From Chryseobacterium oranimense (GTDB lineage Bacteria > Bacteroidota > Bacteroidia > Flavobacteriales > Weeksellaceae), in contig NZ_CP104203.1 of NCBI RefSeq assembly GCF_025244725.1, positions 1,736,001 to 1,800,000 of the forward strand: a DNA stretch of 64,000 nucleotides. The letters run 5' to 3'. The position numbers and the translations under genes were made by a program. Positions 26,744 to 36,061 of this stretch are shown here, in pieces. The notes under the pieces are model-generated. The model had not been told where the DNA came from. It saw only the letters and a list, made by a program, of their open reading frames with translations, and did not search any database. Position 1 is the first letter of the stretch; each line of letters opens with the position of its first letter.

Positions 26744-28285
26744 TTAATCTAAATCAGGTTTTTCCAATGGTTCCTGTTCTGCTTTGAAAGTTTCCCCAAA
26801 CTCTCCGTTCTGAAGTTTTGAGTGTTTTTTACTGTACAGGAAGTAAACAAAGAATCCGATGATCAGCCATGCAAAAGAATACATCTGTGCTTCTTTGCTC
26901 AGGTTAAAGATCAGGTAAACATTGATTGCGATACCTAAACAGGCAATAAGAGGTAAAGCAGGAACTTTAAAGTTTCTCTGCAAATTAGGTTCTTTTACTC
27001 TTAATACCCAAACCGCCACACATACCATTGTGAATGCAAATAACGTCCCGAAACTGGTCATATGCGCAAGGTCATTAATTGGGGTAAGGGATGCTATAGT
27101 CGCAATTACGATTCCTAAAATAACAAGGTTTTTCGTAGGTACACCTGTTTCAGGGTTTACTTTTGAGAAAGTAGCAGGGATCAATCCGTCTTTAGACATT
27201 CCTAAGAAGATTCTCGACTGTCCCATGATCATTACCATCAATACTGAGATTAATCCAACAGTAGCAGCGATAGTAATAATGTACCCTGCCCATGCATATC
27301 CGGCAATATCAAATGCATACGCTACAGGAGCTTTAATAGCATCCGGATATTTACCAAGCGGATTAAAGTCTGTATAATGCATCATTCCTGTTAATACAAG
27401 AGATACAAGGATATATAAAAGTGTGCAGATGATCAGCGAAGCGATGATGGCAAATGGCACGTCTTTTTTAGGATTAATAGCTTCCCCCGCCTGTGTGGAA
27501 ACGGCATCGAAACCTACATAAGCAAAGAAGATAGCTGAAGCTCCGGCCACTACTCCGGCAATACCGTATGCGGAATGCGAGACTCCGTTTTCTGTAATCG
27601 TTGTGGCTTCAGGAATGAAAGGAATCCAGTTTTTAAAAGGATCAGCAGAACCGAAAATAATAAAGGCTCCCGCAATAATTACAAAAATAATAGCTGAAAC
27701 TTTAAGAATTACGATAAAGTTATTGGCTTTGGCAGCTCCTTTAGTTCCTCTTACCAGAATAGAAATTACGAAGAAAACAATTAAAAATGCAGGTAAATTC
27801 ATCGAAAAACCGGAATTCCCTGCGGCAAGATAAGTCTGCGGATCTGTGGTAAGATAAGCAGGAAGATGCAGCCCGAACATTTTGAGAAGTTTTCCAAAAT
27901 ATCCCGACCAGGACACGGCGACGGTCATAGATCCCATAGCGTATTCCAGTATCAGTCCCCAGCCTATGATCCAGGCAAAGATCTCCCCCACCGTTCCATA
28001 CGCGTAAGCATATGCTGAACCTTCTACAGGGAGTATGGAAGCAAATTCTGCATAACAAAGTGCTGCAAACACACAGGCAATTCCCGCAATTACGAATGAA
28101 AGTGCCAAAGCAGGCCCCGCATTATAATAAGCACCCGTTCCCGTAAGTACAAATATTCCTCCTCCAATGATTGCTCCGATTCCGATAGCAGTAAGGCTCC
28201 ATTTTCCCAGAACGCGTTTCAGCTGGCTTTTTTTGATATCAGCTTCATAAGCGCTCATTGGCTTCTTAACCCAAATTTTAGACAT
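26744..28285 (-). CDS. APC-superfamily amino-acid permease (CAT type)
   Basis: This 513-residue protein has about 12-14 membrane helices. The opening LGKWSLTAIGIGAIIGGGIFVLTG is the substrate-binding helix-1 motif of APC permeases, followed by CYAEFASILPVEGSAYAYAY and FFAYVGFDAVSTQAGEA. The length and extra C-terminal helices fit the cationic amino-acid transporter (CAT/YfnA) group. The exact substrate cannot be read. It is monocistronic, with its own terminator. Confidence 0.92.
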   Translation of the reverse strand: MSKIWVKKPMSAYEADIKKSQLKRVLGKWSLTAIGIGAIIGGGIFVLTGTGAYYNAGPALALSFVIAGIACVFAALCYAEFASILPVEGSAYAYAYGTVGEIFAWIIGWGLILEYAMGSMTVAVSWSGYFGKLLKMFGLHLPAYLTTDPQTYLAAGNSGFSMNLPAFLIVFFVISILVRGTKGAAKANNFIVILKVSAIIFVIIAGAFIIFGSADPFKNWIPFIPEATTITENGVSHSAYGIAGVVAGASAIFFAYVGFDAVSTQAGEAINPKKDVPFAIIASLIICTLLYILVSLVLTGMMHYTDFNPLGKYPDAIKAPVAYAFDIAGYAWAGYIITIAATVGLISVLMVMIMGQSRIFLGMSKDGLIPATFSKVNPETGVPTKNLVILGIVIATIASLTPINDLAHMTSFGTLFAFTMVCVAVWVLRVKEPNLQRNFKVPALPLIACLGIAINVYLIFNLSKEAQMYSFAWLIIGFFVYFLYSKKHSKLQNGEFGETFKAEQEPLEKPDLD

Positions 28286-28438
28286 GTTTTATTATTTAAT
28301 TAAAGATTTACGAAAATATAAAAATTTTACAAACCTTAACATTTATTGATAAACTTTCCTAATTTATTTTAAATAAAAATCTTTAAAAAACTGATATGCA
28401 CATTATTTAATTTATTTTCAAAACTGCTAATTTTTGCG

Positions 28439-28446
28439 TATTTTTG
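28439..28446 (+). promoter_or_regulatory. -7 box TATTTTTG ending 5 nt before the pnuC start
   Basis: It matches TAnnTTTG, and a TTTC lies 19 nt upstream at 28416-28419 (one mismatch to a TTTG -33 box). The expected transcription start falls at or next to the ATG. Confidence 0.5.
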
Positions 28447-28451
28447 ATCGC

Positions 28452-29129
28452 ATGAATTTATATGATCTTTTCGTAAAGCCGTATGAAAACTACAGTAGTA
28501 TACAAATTCTACTGGAAGCCACCGGTGCATTTTTCGGAATTTTGAGCGTCTATTTTTCAATTAAAAAAAATATCTGGGTTTACCCTACCGGCATCATTTC
28601 TACTCTGATCTATGTGTATATTCTTTTTAATTTCGGGCTGCTTGGCGACTGTATGATTAATGTATATTATACAACAATGAGTATTTACGGCTGGATCTTA
28701 TGGTCAAAAAATTCTGAAGACCATGTTCATGTAGAGGTAAGTTGGGCCACCACCAGGGAAAGGATATATGCAGGAGGTCTCTTTATTTTAAGTCTGGCAT
28801 TGGTTACACTGATATATTATTACAAACCTTATATTGATAATCACTTTTCCATGGAAGGTACAAATCTAGGATTGTATCATCTCGATTGGGCCAATTGGCT
28901 TGATGTGATCACCACTTCTATATTTTTAGTAGGAATGTGGTTTATGGCGAAACAGCGCATTGAGAACTGGATTTTCTGGATCATCGGAGATTTTATTTGT
29001 ATCCCCATGATGATTTTTAAGGAACTTGGAATCACTTCGGTTCAATATTTGGTATTTACTATAATGGCTATCTTAGGATATGTCAATTGGAAAAAAAGTT
29101 TAAAAGAAAAAAGTACAATAAAGTCATGA
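28452..29129 (+). CDS. pnuC: nicotinamide riboside/vitamin transporter PnuC-like
   Basis: This 225-residue protein has about seven membrane helices. The PnuC signature is visible as IWVYPTGIISTLIYVYILFNFGLLGDCMINVYY, then YGWILW and a C-terminal GYVNWKKS. It imports nicotinamide riboside, or a related vitamin in some homologues, by facilitated diffusion. The start is set at the ATG at 28452; an in-frame TTG at 28434 lies inside the promoter. Its TGA overlaps the next start by 4 nt (ATGA), coupling it to a GGFR-repeat lipoprotein. Confidence 0.92.
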   Translation: MNLYDLFVKPYENYSSIQILLEATGAFFGILSVYFSIKKNIWVYPTGIISTLIYVYILFNFGLLGDCMINVYYTTMSIYGWILWSKNSEDHVHVEVSWATTRERIYAGGLFILSLALVTLIYYYKPYIDNHFSMEGTNLGLYHLDWANWLDVITTSIFLVGMWFMAKQRIENWIFWIIGDFICIPMMIFKELGITSVQYLVFTIMAILGYVNWKKSLKEKSTIKS

Positions 29130-29794
29130 AAAATTTATTTAAAATAGCTTTCAGTATCGTAGCTATCAGTAGTTTAACATCATGTTTGGCGTATTCCGAC
29201 GGATATGCAAACAACGGCTACGGAGATCCATATTATAATAACGGATATTATTATGCTCCTTCCGGATACTACGGAAGCGGCGGTTACTACGGAAATGACG
29301 GCTATTATTACAGAAACGACGTTAATTATTATTACGATAACGGTATTCCTTATTATTACTATAATAATGGAAACGACCGAAGAAAAGTATATGTAGAGAG
29401 AAGAACGACAACCTCTTCAAGACCAAGTAACGGATTCCGTAATACAGGTAATAACGGAAACTATAATAATGGCGGATTCAACAATAACAGAACCGGCACA
29501 AGAAATAGTAGTTCCAACGGAGGATTCAGAAATTCGAACAGTGGAAACTATAACAATAACAACCAGAGACCACAAAGCAACCAGAACAGCGGGGGCTTCA
29601 GAAATAGCGGAAGCTACCAGAACAATCAGGGGAACCAAAACAATCAGAACAGTGGAGGGTTCAGAAATACTCAGCAGCAGAACCAGAACAGCAGCAGAAC
29701 GGAATCTTCCGGCGGCGGTTTCAGGGGAAGTTCAAGCACTCAGCAAAGCACTAGTTCTTCGAGACAGCAATCCAGCGGAGGCGGATTTAGATAA
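29126..29794 (+). CDS. low-complexity Asn/Gly/Ser/Tyr-rich lipoprotein with GGFR repeats
   Basis: This 222-residue protein has a lipoprotein signal (lipobox LTSC) and a Tyr/Gly/Asn-rich region (about residues 25-80). A Ser/Asn/Gln-rich tail follows, carrying repeated GGFRN/GGFRG motifs, the last one exactly at the C-terminus. The start ATG overlaps the pnuC stop by 4 nt; an in-frame start upstream is inside pnuC. It is probably surface or periplasmic and disordered. The function is unknown. The repeats make slippage and length variation likely. Confidence 0.82.
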   Translation: MKNLFKIAFSIVAISSLTSCLAYSDGYANNGYGDPYYNNGYYYAPSGYYGSGGYYGNDGYYYRNDVNYYYDNGIPYYYYNNGNDRRKVYVERRTTTSSRPSNGFRNTGNNGNYNNGGFNNNRTGTRNSSSNGGFRNSNSGNYNNNNQRPQSNQNSGGFRNSGSYQNNQGNQNNQNSGGFRNTQQQNQNSSRTESSGGGFRGSSSTQQSTSSSRQQSSGGGFR

Positions 29795-29811
29795 AACGAT
29801 TATAAATAAGA

Positions 29812-29840
29812 AAACGGACAGCTAACACTGTTCGTTTTTT
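29812..29840 (+). terminator. intrinsic terminator after pnuC-lipoprotein operon
   Basis: AAACGGACAG pairs with CTGTTCGTTT (one G-U) around a 6-nt loop, then a T-run follows. Confidence 0.9.
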
Positions 29841-29854
29841 CATTTTAAATATAT

Positions 29855-29862
29855 TAATTTTG
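29855..29862 (+). promoter_or_regulatory. -7 box TAATTTTG for dapF
   Basis: It matches TAnnTTTG and lies 23 nt upstream of the dapF ATG. The -33 element is not clear. Confidence 0.4.
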
Positions 29863-29885
29863 CTCGTTAATTTTAGACTAAAAAT

Positions 29886-30653
29886 ATGGAATTTTATAAA
29901 TATCAGGGGACGGGAAATGATTTTGTAATGATAGACAACCGTGATCTGCAGTTTCCCAAGAATAAAGATATTATTGAAAAATTATGTGACAGACGTTTCG
30001 GAATCGGTGCAGATGGACTTATCCTTCTTGAAAATGATAAGGACTACGATTTCAAAATGGTATACTACAATTCTGACGGCGGAGAAAGCACCATGTGCGG
30101 AAACGGCGGAAGATGCCTCGTTGCATTTGCTTTCTTCCTGGACATTTTTGAAGACAGATGCAAATTCATTGCGATAGACGGTGAACATGAAGCAGAAATC
30201 CATAACGGGATCATCAAATTAAAGATGATTGACGTGGATACTATTTCCGGTGACGGAGAAGATACTGTAATGAATACGGGATCGCCCCATTATGTAAAAT
30301 ATGTGGAAGATTTAGTGAACTACAATGTTTTTGCAGAAGGTCACGGCATCAGAAACTCGGAAAATTATAAGGAAAATGGCATCAATGTGAATTTTGTAGA
30401 AAAAATTAAAGATGATGAAATTTTTGTAAGAACCTATGAACGAGGCGTTGAGGATGAAACTTACAGCTGCGGAACAGGAGTTACAGCTTCCGCTTTAACT
30501 TTTCTGCAAAAAAACAATCTAATTTCTGTAAAAGTTAAAACTTTAGGAGGAAATCTTAAAGTTCATGCTGAAAAAAACGGAAATTCTTTCCAAAACATTT
30601 GGCTTGAAGGTCCTGCAAAGCAAGTTTTTAGAGGTAAAACAGATCTTATTTAA
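29886..30653 (+). CDS. dapF: diaminopimelate epimerase
   Basis: This 255-residue enzyme has the two catalytic cysteines: C71 in STMCGNGGRC and C195 in ETYSCGTGVTAS. The opening YQGTGNDFVMIDNRD is diagnostic. It interconverts LL- and meso-diaminopimelate for lysine and peptidoglycan synthesis. The peptidoglycan enzyme gene mltG follows 30 nt downstream on the same strand, so the two probably form an operon. Confidence 0.97.
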   Translation: MEFYKYQGTGNDFVMIDNRDLQFPKNKDIIEKLCDRRFGIGADGLILLENDKDYDFKMVYYNSDGGESTMCGNGGRCLVAFAFFLDIFEDRCKFIAIDGEHEAEIHNGIIKLKMIDVDTISGDGEDTVMNTGSPHYVKYVEDLVNYNVFAEGHGIRNSENYKENGINVNFVEKIKDDEIFVRTYERGVEDETYSCGTGVTASALTFLQKNNLISVKVKTLGGNLKVHAEKNGNSFQNIWLEGPAKQVFRGKTDLI

Positions 30654-30683
30654 AAACTAAACTTTTAATCAACATTTTTAATA

Positions 30684-31709
30684 ATGAAAAAAACTGTTCT
30701 TATTATCGCTCTCATTATTGTTGGAGCGGCAGGATTTTTTGGTTTGAGATTTTATAATAAATATTATGGAAACAACGTGGAAAAGGACGGTTATGTTCTG
30801 ATCCCGCATAAAGCAGATTTCAAGCAGATTCTTGATTCCGTGGGTCCATATGTAAAAGATAAGGAAGCTTTTGAAGCAGTAGCAAAGGATAAAAATCTGG
30901 ACAGGTTTTTTAAGCCAGGTCGCTATCATTTCCAACCGGGAGCAGGAAACACGAACCTTGTGAATATGATTAAGGCCGGAAACCAGTCTGAAAATACCTT
31001 CAGAATAGGAGATTTCGGAGATATGTACCAGATGATAGGAAAGGTTACCAAAAAAACAGAGCTGGATTCCTTACAGTTTGTGAATGACCTGAATAAAGTA
31101 GCCGTAGAAAAAGGTTATAATAATGCTGAAGACTTAAAAAAGTATTTTTTCATAGATACTTATAATTTTTTCTGGACGGTAAGCCCTAAAGATTTCTTTA
31201 AAAAGTTTGATGAACAGTACAATGAATTCTGGACAAGCGAAAGAAAAAACCGCGAGCAGCAATCCGGACTGACCAGGGACCAGATCTATGCGCTGGCATC
31301 TATTGTCTACAAAGAATCCGGAGGAAAAAAGGATGAAATGAAAACCATTGCAGGATTGTACCTGAACCGTTACAGAAAAGGCATGAAACTTCAGTCGGAT
31401 CCTACAGTAATTTATGCAATCAATAAGCAGACAAATTTTAAGGAGCCTATTAAAAGAGTATTGTACAAACATTTGTCAACACCATCGCCCTACAACACCT
31501 ATGCGAATGCAGGGATTCCTCCGGGACCTATCTGTATCGTAGATAAAAATTCTGTAGATGCGGTTTTGAATGCAGAAAACAATAATTATATCTTTATGTG
31601 TGCTGATCCTAAAAGATTTGGCTATCATAAATTTACAGCAAGTGCAGAAGAGCATGCCATTAATGCAAAAGCTTATCAGGACTGGCTGAATTCCAAAAAT
31701 ATAAAATAA
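30684..31709 (+). CDS. mltG: endolytic peptidoglycan transglycosylase MltG
   Basis: This 341-residue protein has an N-terminal membrane anchor (residues 4-22), a LysM-like part, and the YceG/MltG catalytic domain. E211 in IVYKESGG is the predicted catalytic acid, followed by QSDPTVIYA and STPSPYNTYANAGIPPGPI. It cleaves nascent glycan strands at the inner membrane and sets their length. It is probably co-transcribed with dapF. Confidence 0.96.
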   Translation: MKKTVLIIALIIVGAAGFFGLRFYNKYYGNNVEKDGYVLIPHKADFKQILDSVGPYVKDKEAFEAVAKDKNLDRFFKPGRYHFQPGAGNTNLVNMIKAGNQSENTFRIGDFGDMYQMIGKVTKKTELDSLQFVNDLNKVAVEKGYNNAEDLKKYFFIDTYNFFWTVSPKDFFKKFDEQYNEFWTSERKNREQQSGLTRDQIYALASIVYKESGGKKDEMKTIAGLYLNRYRKGMKLQSDPTVIYAINKQTNFKEPIKRVLYKHLSTPSPYNTYANAGIPPGPICIVDKNSVDAVLNAENNNYIFMCADPKRFGYHKFTASAEEHAINAKAYQDWLNSKNIK

Positions 31710-31846
31710 AAGATAAATTTAACTTTTATTAACAATATGATAATTAACTTTTAACACTTCTATACGACTTATACATCTATAAATAATACTTAAATCGTAA
31801 TATCTGAAATCACACCCAATTAAAGATTTCACAATATTAAGACTTA

Positions 31847-31854
31847 TACCTTTA
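31847..31854 (+). promoter_or_regulatory. -7-like box TACCTTTA upstream of the outer-membrane receptor
   Basis: One mismatch to TAnnTTTG, 23 nt before the ATG. The same variant (TA-T/C-CTTTA) recurs before the genes at 8547, 37721 and 50066. Confidence 0.35.
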
Positions 31855-31877
31855 CGATTTTACACAAAAAATACCTT

Positions 31878-34433
31878 ATGAATCAGACGGAAATTGTCAA
31901 CATTTTCACAAAAAAAACACTAGCACTTACTTTTGTACTTTCGGCAGCAGCAATGGCATTTGCCCAGGAGAAAGCAGGAGTTACGGGAATGATTGTCAAC
32001 AAGAACAATCAACCGGTTCCCTATGCTTCTGTGACGTTCAGCAATAAAGCGAACAAGACCTTAAGCGATGCTGTATTGACCGATGAAAAGGGACAGTACA
32101 AACTGGAGCTGGCACCTGGAAATTACGACATAACAGTAGAAGCAATCGACTACAAGAAAAGTGTAGTCAATAAAAGTATTGCAGGCCCGGGAAATATTGG
32201 TGCATTATCCATACAGCCGGAAGCAACAACAACTCTGGATGGCAAAACCCAGGAAATACAAGGTGTGGTAATCACTGCAGCAGCAACAAAACCTTATAAA
32301 GTAGAGCTTGACAAAAGGACTTACGACCCTTCCCAGGATATTGTAAGCAAGGGAGGAAATCTTCAGGATGTGCTTTCCAATGTTCCTTCCGTTTCTGTGG
32401 ATACTGACGGTACTGTTTCCATGAGAGGAAGCTCCAATGTAAAGTTCCTGATCAACGGGAAACCTTCTGCCCTGCTTGGAATTGATGATGGTGCCAATGC
32501 CCTTCAGAGTATTCCTGCAGACCAGATCGAAAAAATTGAAGTAATCACCAACCCTTCTTCTAAATTCGAGGCTAGCGGTACGGCGGGTATTTTGAATATT
32601 ATTTTAAAGAAAAGCAAGAAGACCGGCTTTAATGGTAGTGTTATCGGGGCTCTGGGCTATCTTCCCCAAACCAGTCTTAATGCAAATCTTAACTGGAGAA
32701 AAGGAAACTTTACATGGTTTCTAAATGGTGGCGGAGGTTACAGGGAATCAAAAAATACCAGTAGAAATGATGATTATTTTAATAATGCTGTATTAAAGGA
32801 TGATTTGGTACAAAGGAATACCGACTCTGAAACTAAAAGTAAAAACAACAACTATAACGCTTCTGCAGGTATCGTTTACGACATTTCCGAAAAGACCTCA
32901 GTAAATGCATCCGGAACCGTAAGAACTTTTGACAGTGAAAATTTCGGAAATATTGATTATCGCTACACTCCTCTTACAGATCCTTTTTATACATCCAACA
33001 GAAGTACTTTCGGAACAAACAACAACCTGGCTTTTCAAGGTGATTTTGGGTTAGATCATAAATTTGATGACAAAGGACAAAATTTATCATTATCATTAAG
33101 TTTACAGAGAAGCCGATCATATAACGACACCAATATTGATGATACTATTGATAATCTGAAAAATATCATTAATCAAAATACCACTAACAAATCTGTTATT
33201 GGTAAGGCTGATTACGAGTTGCCTATTGGTGAATCTTCAAAATTGGAAGCAGGATACAGAATTGATATCAATACCAATGATTATAGCAATGATGTTCGTG
33301 AAAGCACAACAACAAAGCCATTGGATTTCCTTAAGCCATACACTTATGATGCAACATATAAAGAGACCTTCAATGCTTTTTATTTACAATTCAAAAGTAA
33401 AATCGGGAAATTAGGTTACCAGGTGGGTGTAAGAGATGAATTATCGAATGTAGATATTAATTACATAAGCCTTGATCCTAAGAAAAATGTACCTGCAACT
33501 ACTAAAAATTACAATAACTTATTCCCAAGCGTCTATTTAAGCTATGAATTCGCTAAGGATAATCAGTTGCTGTTAAACTACACAAGAAGAATAGACCGCC
33601 CAAGATCATTCTTTATGATTCCTAACCCGAGCTATAATGATAACCAGAATATTTTTGACGGAAATATTGATCTTAATCCATCATATGTAGACTCTTTTGA
33701 ATTTGGGTACAGCATTTCAAAAAAGAAGTTCACGATCAACCCTACTCTGTATTACAGACATCAGACTGATGATACAAAAATGTTAGTGTATAATATTCTT
33801 GCTACAGATGAAAATGGAGCTGTTATTGATCCAAAACGTATAGAATCTCACACAAAACCAATTAACCTGGGTACAGATGATCGTTTTGGATTGGATTTAA
33901 ACTTCAACTGGGATGCAACAAGTTGGTTGAAATTCTTAGGAAATGTAGATATGTTTGGTTACAATACAAAAGGCAGCACTCTATATGACACCTTTGATAA
34001 AGATGGAAATCCTGTTCAGGCTGTTGCTAATTTTAATGGGAAAGGGTTTTCAACAAGAGCAAGGCTTTCTTCAACGATTAAGGTGGATAAAACATTCAGC
34101 TTCCAATTACAAGGATTCTACAGAGGAGGCCAGAAAACGGCTTACCAGGATAGAAAAGATATGTATGCGATCAGTTTCGGGGCTTCTAAAACAATCTGGA
34201 AGGGTGACGGAACTTTAGCATTCAACGTTCAGGATATTTTCAATACCAGAGCAATGAGGTCTACAACATATACAGCAAACAGTATAAGAGATTCTTATAT
34301 GCAATGGCAGCCAAGACAGTTCTCAGTTTCTCTGACTTACCGATTCAAACAGGGCGAGAAGGTGGAACAGCCTAAAAGGAAAAAAGATATCAACTCCAAT
34401 GCAACTGGTGACGACCAGCAAGGCCCGATGTAA
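31878..34433 (+). CDS. TonB-dependent-type outer-membrane beta-barrel protein
   Basis: This 851-residue protein has a signal peptide cut after AMAFAQ. A carboxypeptidase-regulatory-like beta-sandwich comes first (about 35-115; GVTGMIVNKNNQPVPYASVTF), then a plug-like region (about 140-250, with LSNVPSVSVDTDGTVSMRGS and GTAGILNIILKK), and a long barrel ending in aromatic-rich strands before a charged tail. This layout fits the OMP beta-barrel family of Bacteroidota receptors. The substrate is unknown, and no SusD partner lies next to it. It is monocistronic. Confidence 0.9.
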   Translation: MNQTEIVNIFTKKTLALTFVLSAAAMAFAQEKAGVTGMIVNKNNQPVPYASVTFSNKANKTLSDAVLTDEKGQYKLELAPGNYDITVEAIDYKKSVVNKSIAGPGNIGALSIQPEATTTLDGKTQEIQGVVITAAATKPYKVELDKRTYDPSQDIVSKGGNLQDVLSNVPSVSVDTDGTVSMRGSSNVKFLINGKPSALLGIDDGANALQSIPADQIEKIEVITNPSSKFEASGTAGILNIILKKSKKTGFNGSVIGALGYLPQTSLNANLNWRKGNFTWFLNGGGGYRESKNTSRNDDYFNNAVLKDDLVQRNTDSETKSKNNNYNASAGIVYDISEKTSVNASGTVRTFDSENFGNIDYRYTPLTDPFYTSNRSTFGTNNNLAFQGDFGLDHKFDDKGQNLSLSLSLQRSRSYNDTNIDDTIDNLKNIINQNTTNKSVIGKADYELPIGESSKLEAGYRIDINTNDYSNDVRESTTTKPLDFLKPYTYDATYKETFNAFYLQFKSKIGKLGYQVGVRDELSNVDINYISLDPKKNVPATTKNYNNLFPSVYLSYEFAKDNQLLLNYTRRIDRPRSFFMIPNPSYNDNQNIFDGNIDLNPSYVDSFEFGYSISKKKFTINPTLYYRHQTDDTKMLVYNILATDENGAVIDPKRIESHTKPINLGTDDRFGLDLNFNWDATSWLKFLGNVDMFGYNTKGSTLYDTFDKDGNPVQAVANFNGKGFSTRARLSSTIKVDKTFSFQLQGFYRGGQKTAYQDRKDMYAISFGASKTIWKGDGTLAFNVQDIFNTRAMRSTTYTANSIRDSYMQWQPRQFSVSLTYRFKQGEKVEQPKRKKDINSNATGDDQQGPM

Positions 34434-34440
34434 TACACAA

Positions 34441-34475
34441 AAAATCCCGAAAATATTTTCGGGATTTTTTTTATT
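34441..34475. terminator. bidirectional terminator between convergent genes
   Basis: AAAATCCCGAAAA pairs perfectly with TTTTCGGGATTTT, and T-runs flank it on both strands. It lies between the receptor (+) and the cytidylyltransferase (-). Confidence 0.92.
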
Positions 34476-34923
34476 TTACGGTTTCTGTTCGTTCCAGTTT
34501 TTCTTTTTCAGCTTCATAGATTCTTCTTCTAAGGTCACTTGTAGAAAACCTATGATCTCTTTTATTGTAAAAGATCTCAATTCCTTTCTCTTCACAATAT
34601 TGCTTTCCTGTAAAGTCTCTGTTCATATAATCGTCTCCAATGATCCTTACATCAATCACAAAGGATTTCAGAATATCAAGAAGATCTTCTTCCGTATAGT
34701 AAGGGATGATCTCATCTACAGCATTTACTGCCTTAAGCTGAATATACCTCTCAACTATACTCTGGCTGGGTTTATTTTTGTTGGGGCGATCATGCGAAGG
34801 ATCAACCTGAAGTCCTACAATTAAATAATCGCATACCGTTTTAGCTTCTTCAAGCATTTTGATGTGCCCTGCATGCAGCAGATCGAATGAGGAAAATGTA
34901 ATACCTATTTTTTGTGTTTTCAT
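34471..34923 (-). CDS. cytidylyltransferase-like nucleotidyltransferase (TagD type)
   Basis: This 150-residue protein has the HxGH active-site motif in FDLLHAGHIKML and a C-terminal STSDLRRRI resembling the ISTT motif. It is similar in size to glycerol-3-phosphate cytidylyltransferase, which makes CDP-glycerol, but FAD synthetase or HldE-type adenylyltransferases share the fold. The neighbouring genes galE and the sugar aminotransferase suggest surface polysaccharide or teichoic-like precursor synthesis. The substrate is inference. Confidence 0.85.
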   Translation of the reverse strand: MKTQKIGITFSSFDLLHAGHIKMLEEAKTVCDYLIVGLQVDPSHDRPNKNKPSQSIVERYIQLKAVNAVDEIIPYYTEEDLLDILKSFVIDVRIIGDDYMNRDFTGKQYCEEKGIEIFYNKRDHRFSTSDLRRRIYEAEKEKLERTETVK

Positions 34924-35026
34924 AACAGTGTCAATTAAAATTCCGGCATATCAGCTATTTTAAATCGTTAAAAAGCTCCTATTGCAGGAAAAGATTGTTA
35001 TATATAATTGTTTTTAAAATTCTTTT

Positions 35027-36046
35027 TTAAACAGCTCTTGAATCAAGATACTGCTGCCATTTCCAGACCGTTCTTAAAGATTCCTCCAATGAAGTCTCAG
35101 ACTTCCAGTGAAGTTCTTTTTCAGCCTTATCCGCATTGGCGTAAGCAATTGTAATATCCCCCTCTCTTCTGGGACAAATCTGATAAGGGACTTTTACATC
35201 ATTAGCTGTTTCAAAAGCTTTCACAACTTCCAATACGGATGAGCCCTTTCCTGTTCCAAGGTTAAATATATCAATCACTGTTTCTTCGCCGCTCTGTAAC
35301 AAGTTCTTAAGGGCACTTACGTGGGCCTTCGCCAAGTCAACGACATAAATATAATCACGAACCGCGGTTCCGTCTTCCGTATCATAGTCATCACCCCAGA
35401 TACTCAGCTTCTCGCGAATTCCTGCAGCAGTTTGGGTAACATATGGAATCAAATTATTAGGAATTCCCAATGGAAGTTCCCCTAATTTTCCGGACGGATG
35501 GGCTCCGATAGGATTAAAATATCTTAAAAGAGAAATTCTTCTGTTGTAGGCTTTTGCAAAATCAATTAAAATTTCTTCGCCCATCTGTTTTGTTTTGCCA
35601 TATACACTTTCAGGCATTTTCAGTGCCGTATTCTCATCAATCGGCATTTTCTCTGCCTGTCCGTACACCGTACATGAAGAACTGAAAATAAAATTTGAGA
35701 TTCCTCTTTCTTTAAATTCCTGAAGAATATTGATCAGCGTAAATAAATTATTTTCGTAATAATCTATCGGCTTTACCTGACTTTCTCCAACGGCTTTGGA
35801 AGCTGCAAAATTAATGCATCCTTCAATCTGATGGGCATCAAAAACCTGGGCAAGGAGCTCTTTCCTCTTCAGGTCAAAAGGATAAAAAACAGGCTTCCTA
35901 CCCGCAACCTCCTCAATATTTTTTAAAATAAATTTTTCAGAATTAGATAAATCATCAACAATGACAACATCAAAGCCATTATTCAAAAGTTCCACAACTG
36001 TATGAGAACCAATATATCCGAGTCCTCCTGTGACTAATATTGCCAT
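35027..36046 (-). CDS. galE: UDP-glucose 4-epimerase
   Basis: This 339-residue extended SDR enzyme has the NAD-binding motif GGLGYIGSH at the N-terminus, then DDLSNSEKF, FSSSCTVYG and the catalytic Tyr/Lys in SVYGKTK, plus RYFNPIGAHPSG. It converts UDP-glucose to UDP-galactose. It sits in a minus-strand group with a DegT aminotransferase upstream and a cytidylyltransferase downstream, consistent with polysaccharide precursor supply. Confidence 0.95.
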   Translation of the reverse strand: MAILVTGGLGYIGSHTVVELLNNGFDVVIVDDLSNSEKFILKNIEEVAGRKPVFYPFDLKRKELLAQVFDAHQIEGCINFAASKAVGESQVKPIDYYENNLFTLINILQEFKERGISNFIFSSSCTVYGQAEKMPIDENTALKMPESVYGKTKQMGEEILIDFAKAYNRRISLLRYFNPIGAHPSGKLGELPLGIPNNLIPYVTQTAAGIREKLSIWGDDYDTEDGTAVRDYIYVVDLAKAHVSALKNLLQSGEETVIDIFNLGTGKGSSVLEVVKAFETANDVKVPYQICPRREGDITIAYANADKAEKELHWKSETSLEESLRTVWKWQQYLDSRAV

Positions 36047-36061
36047 TTTTTTTGTATTTTT

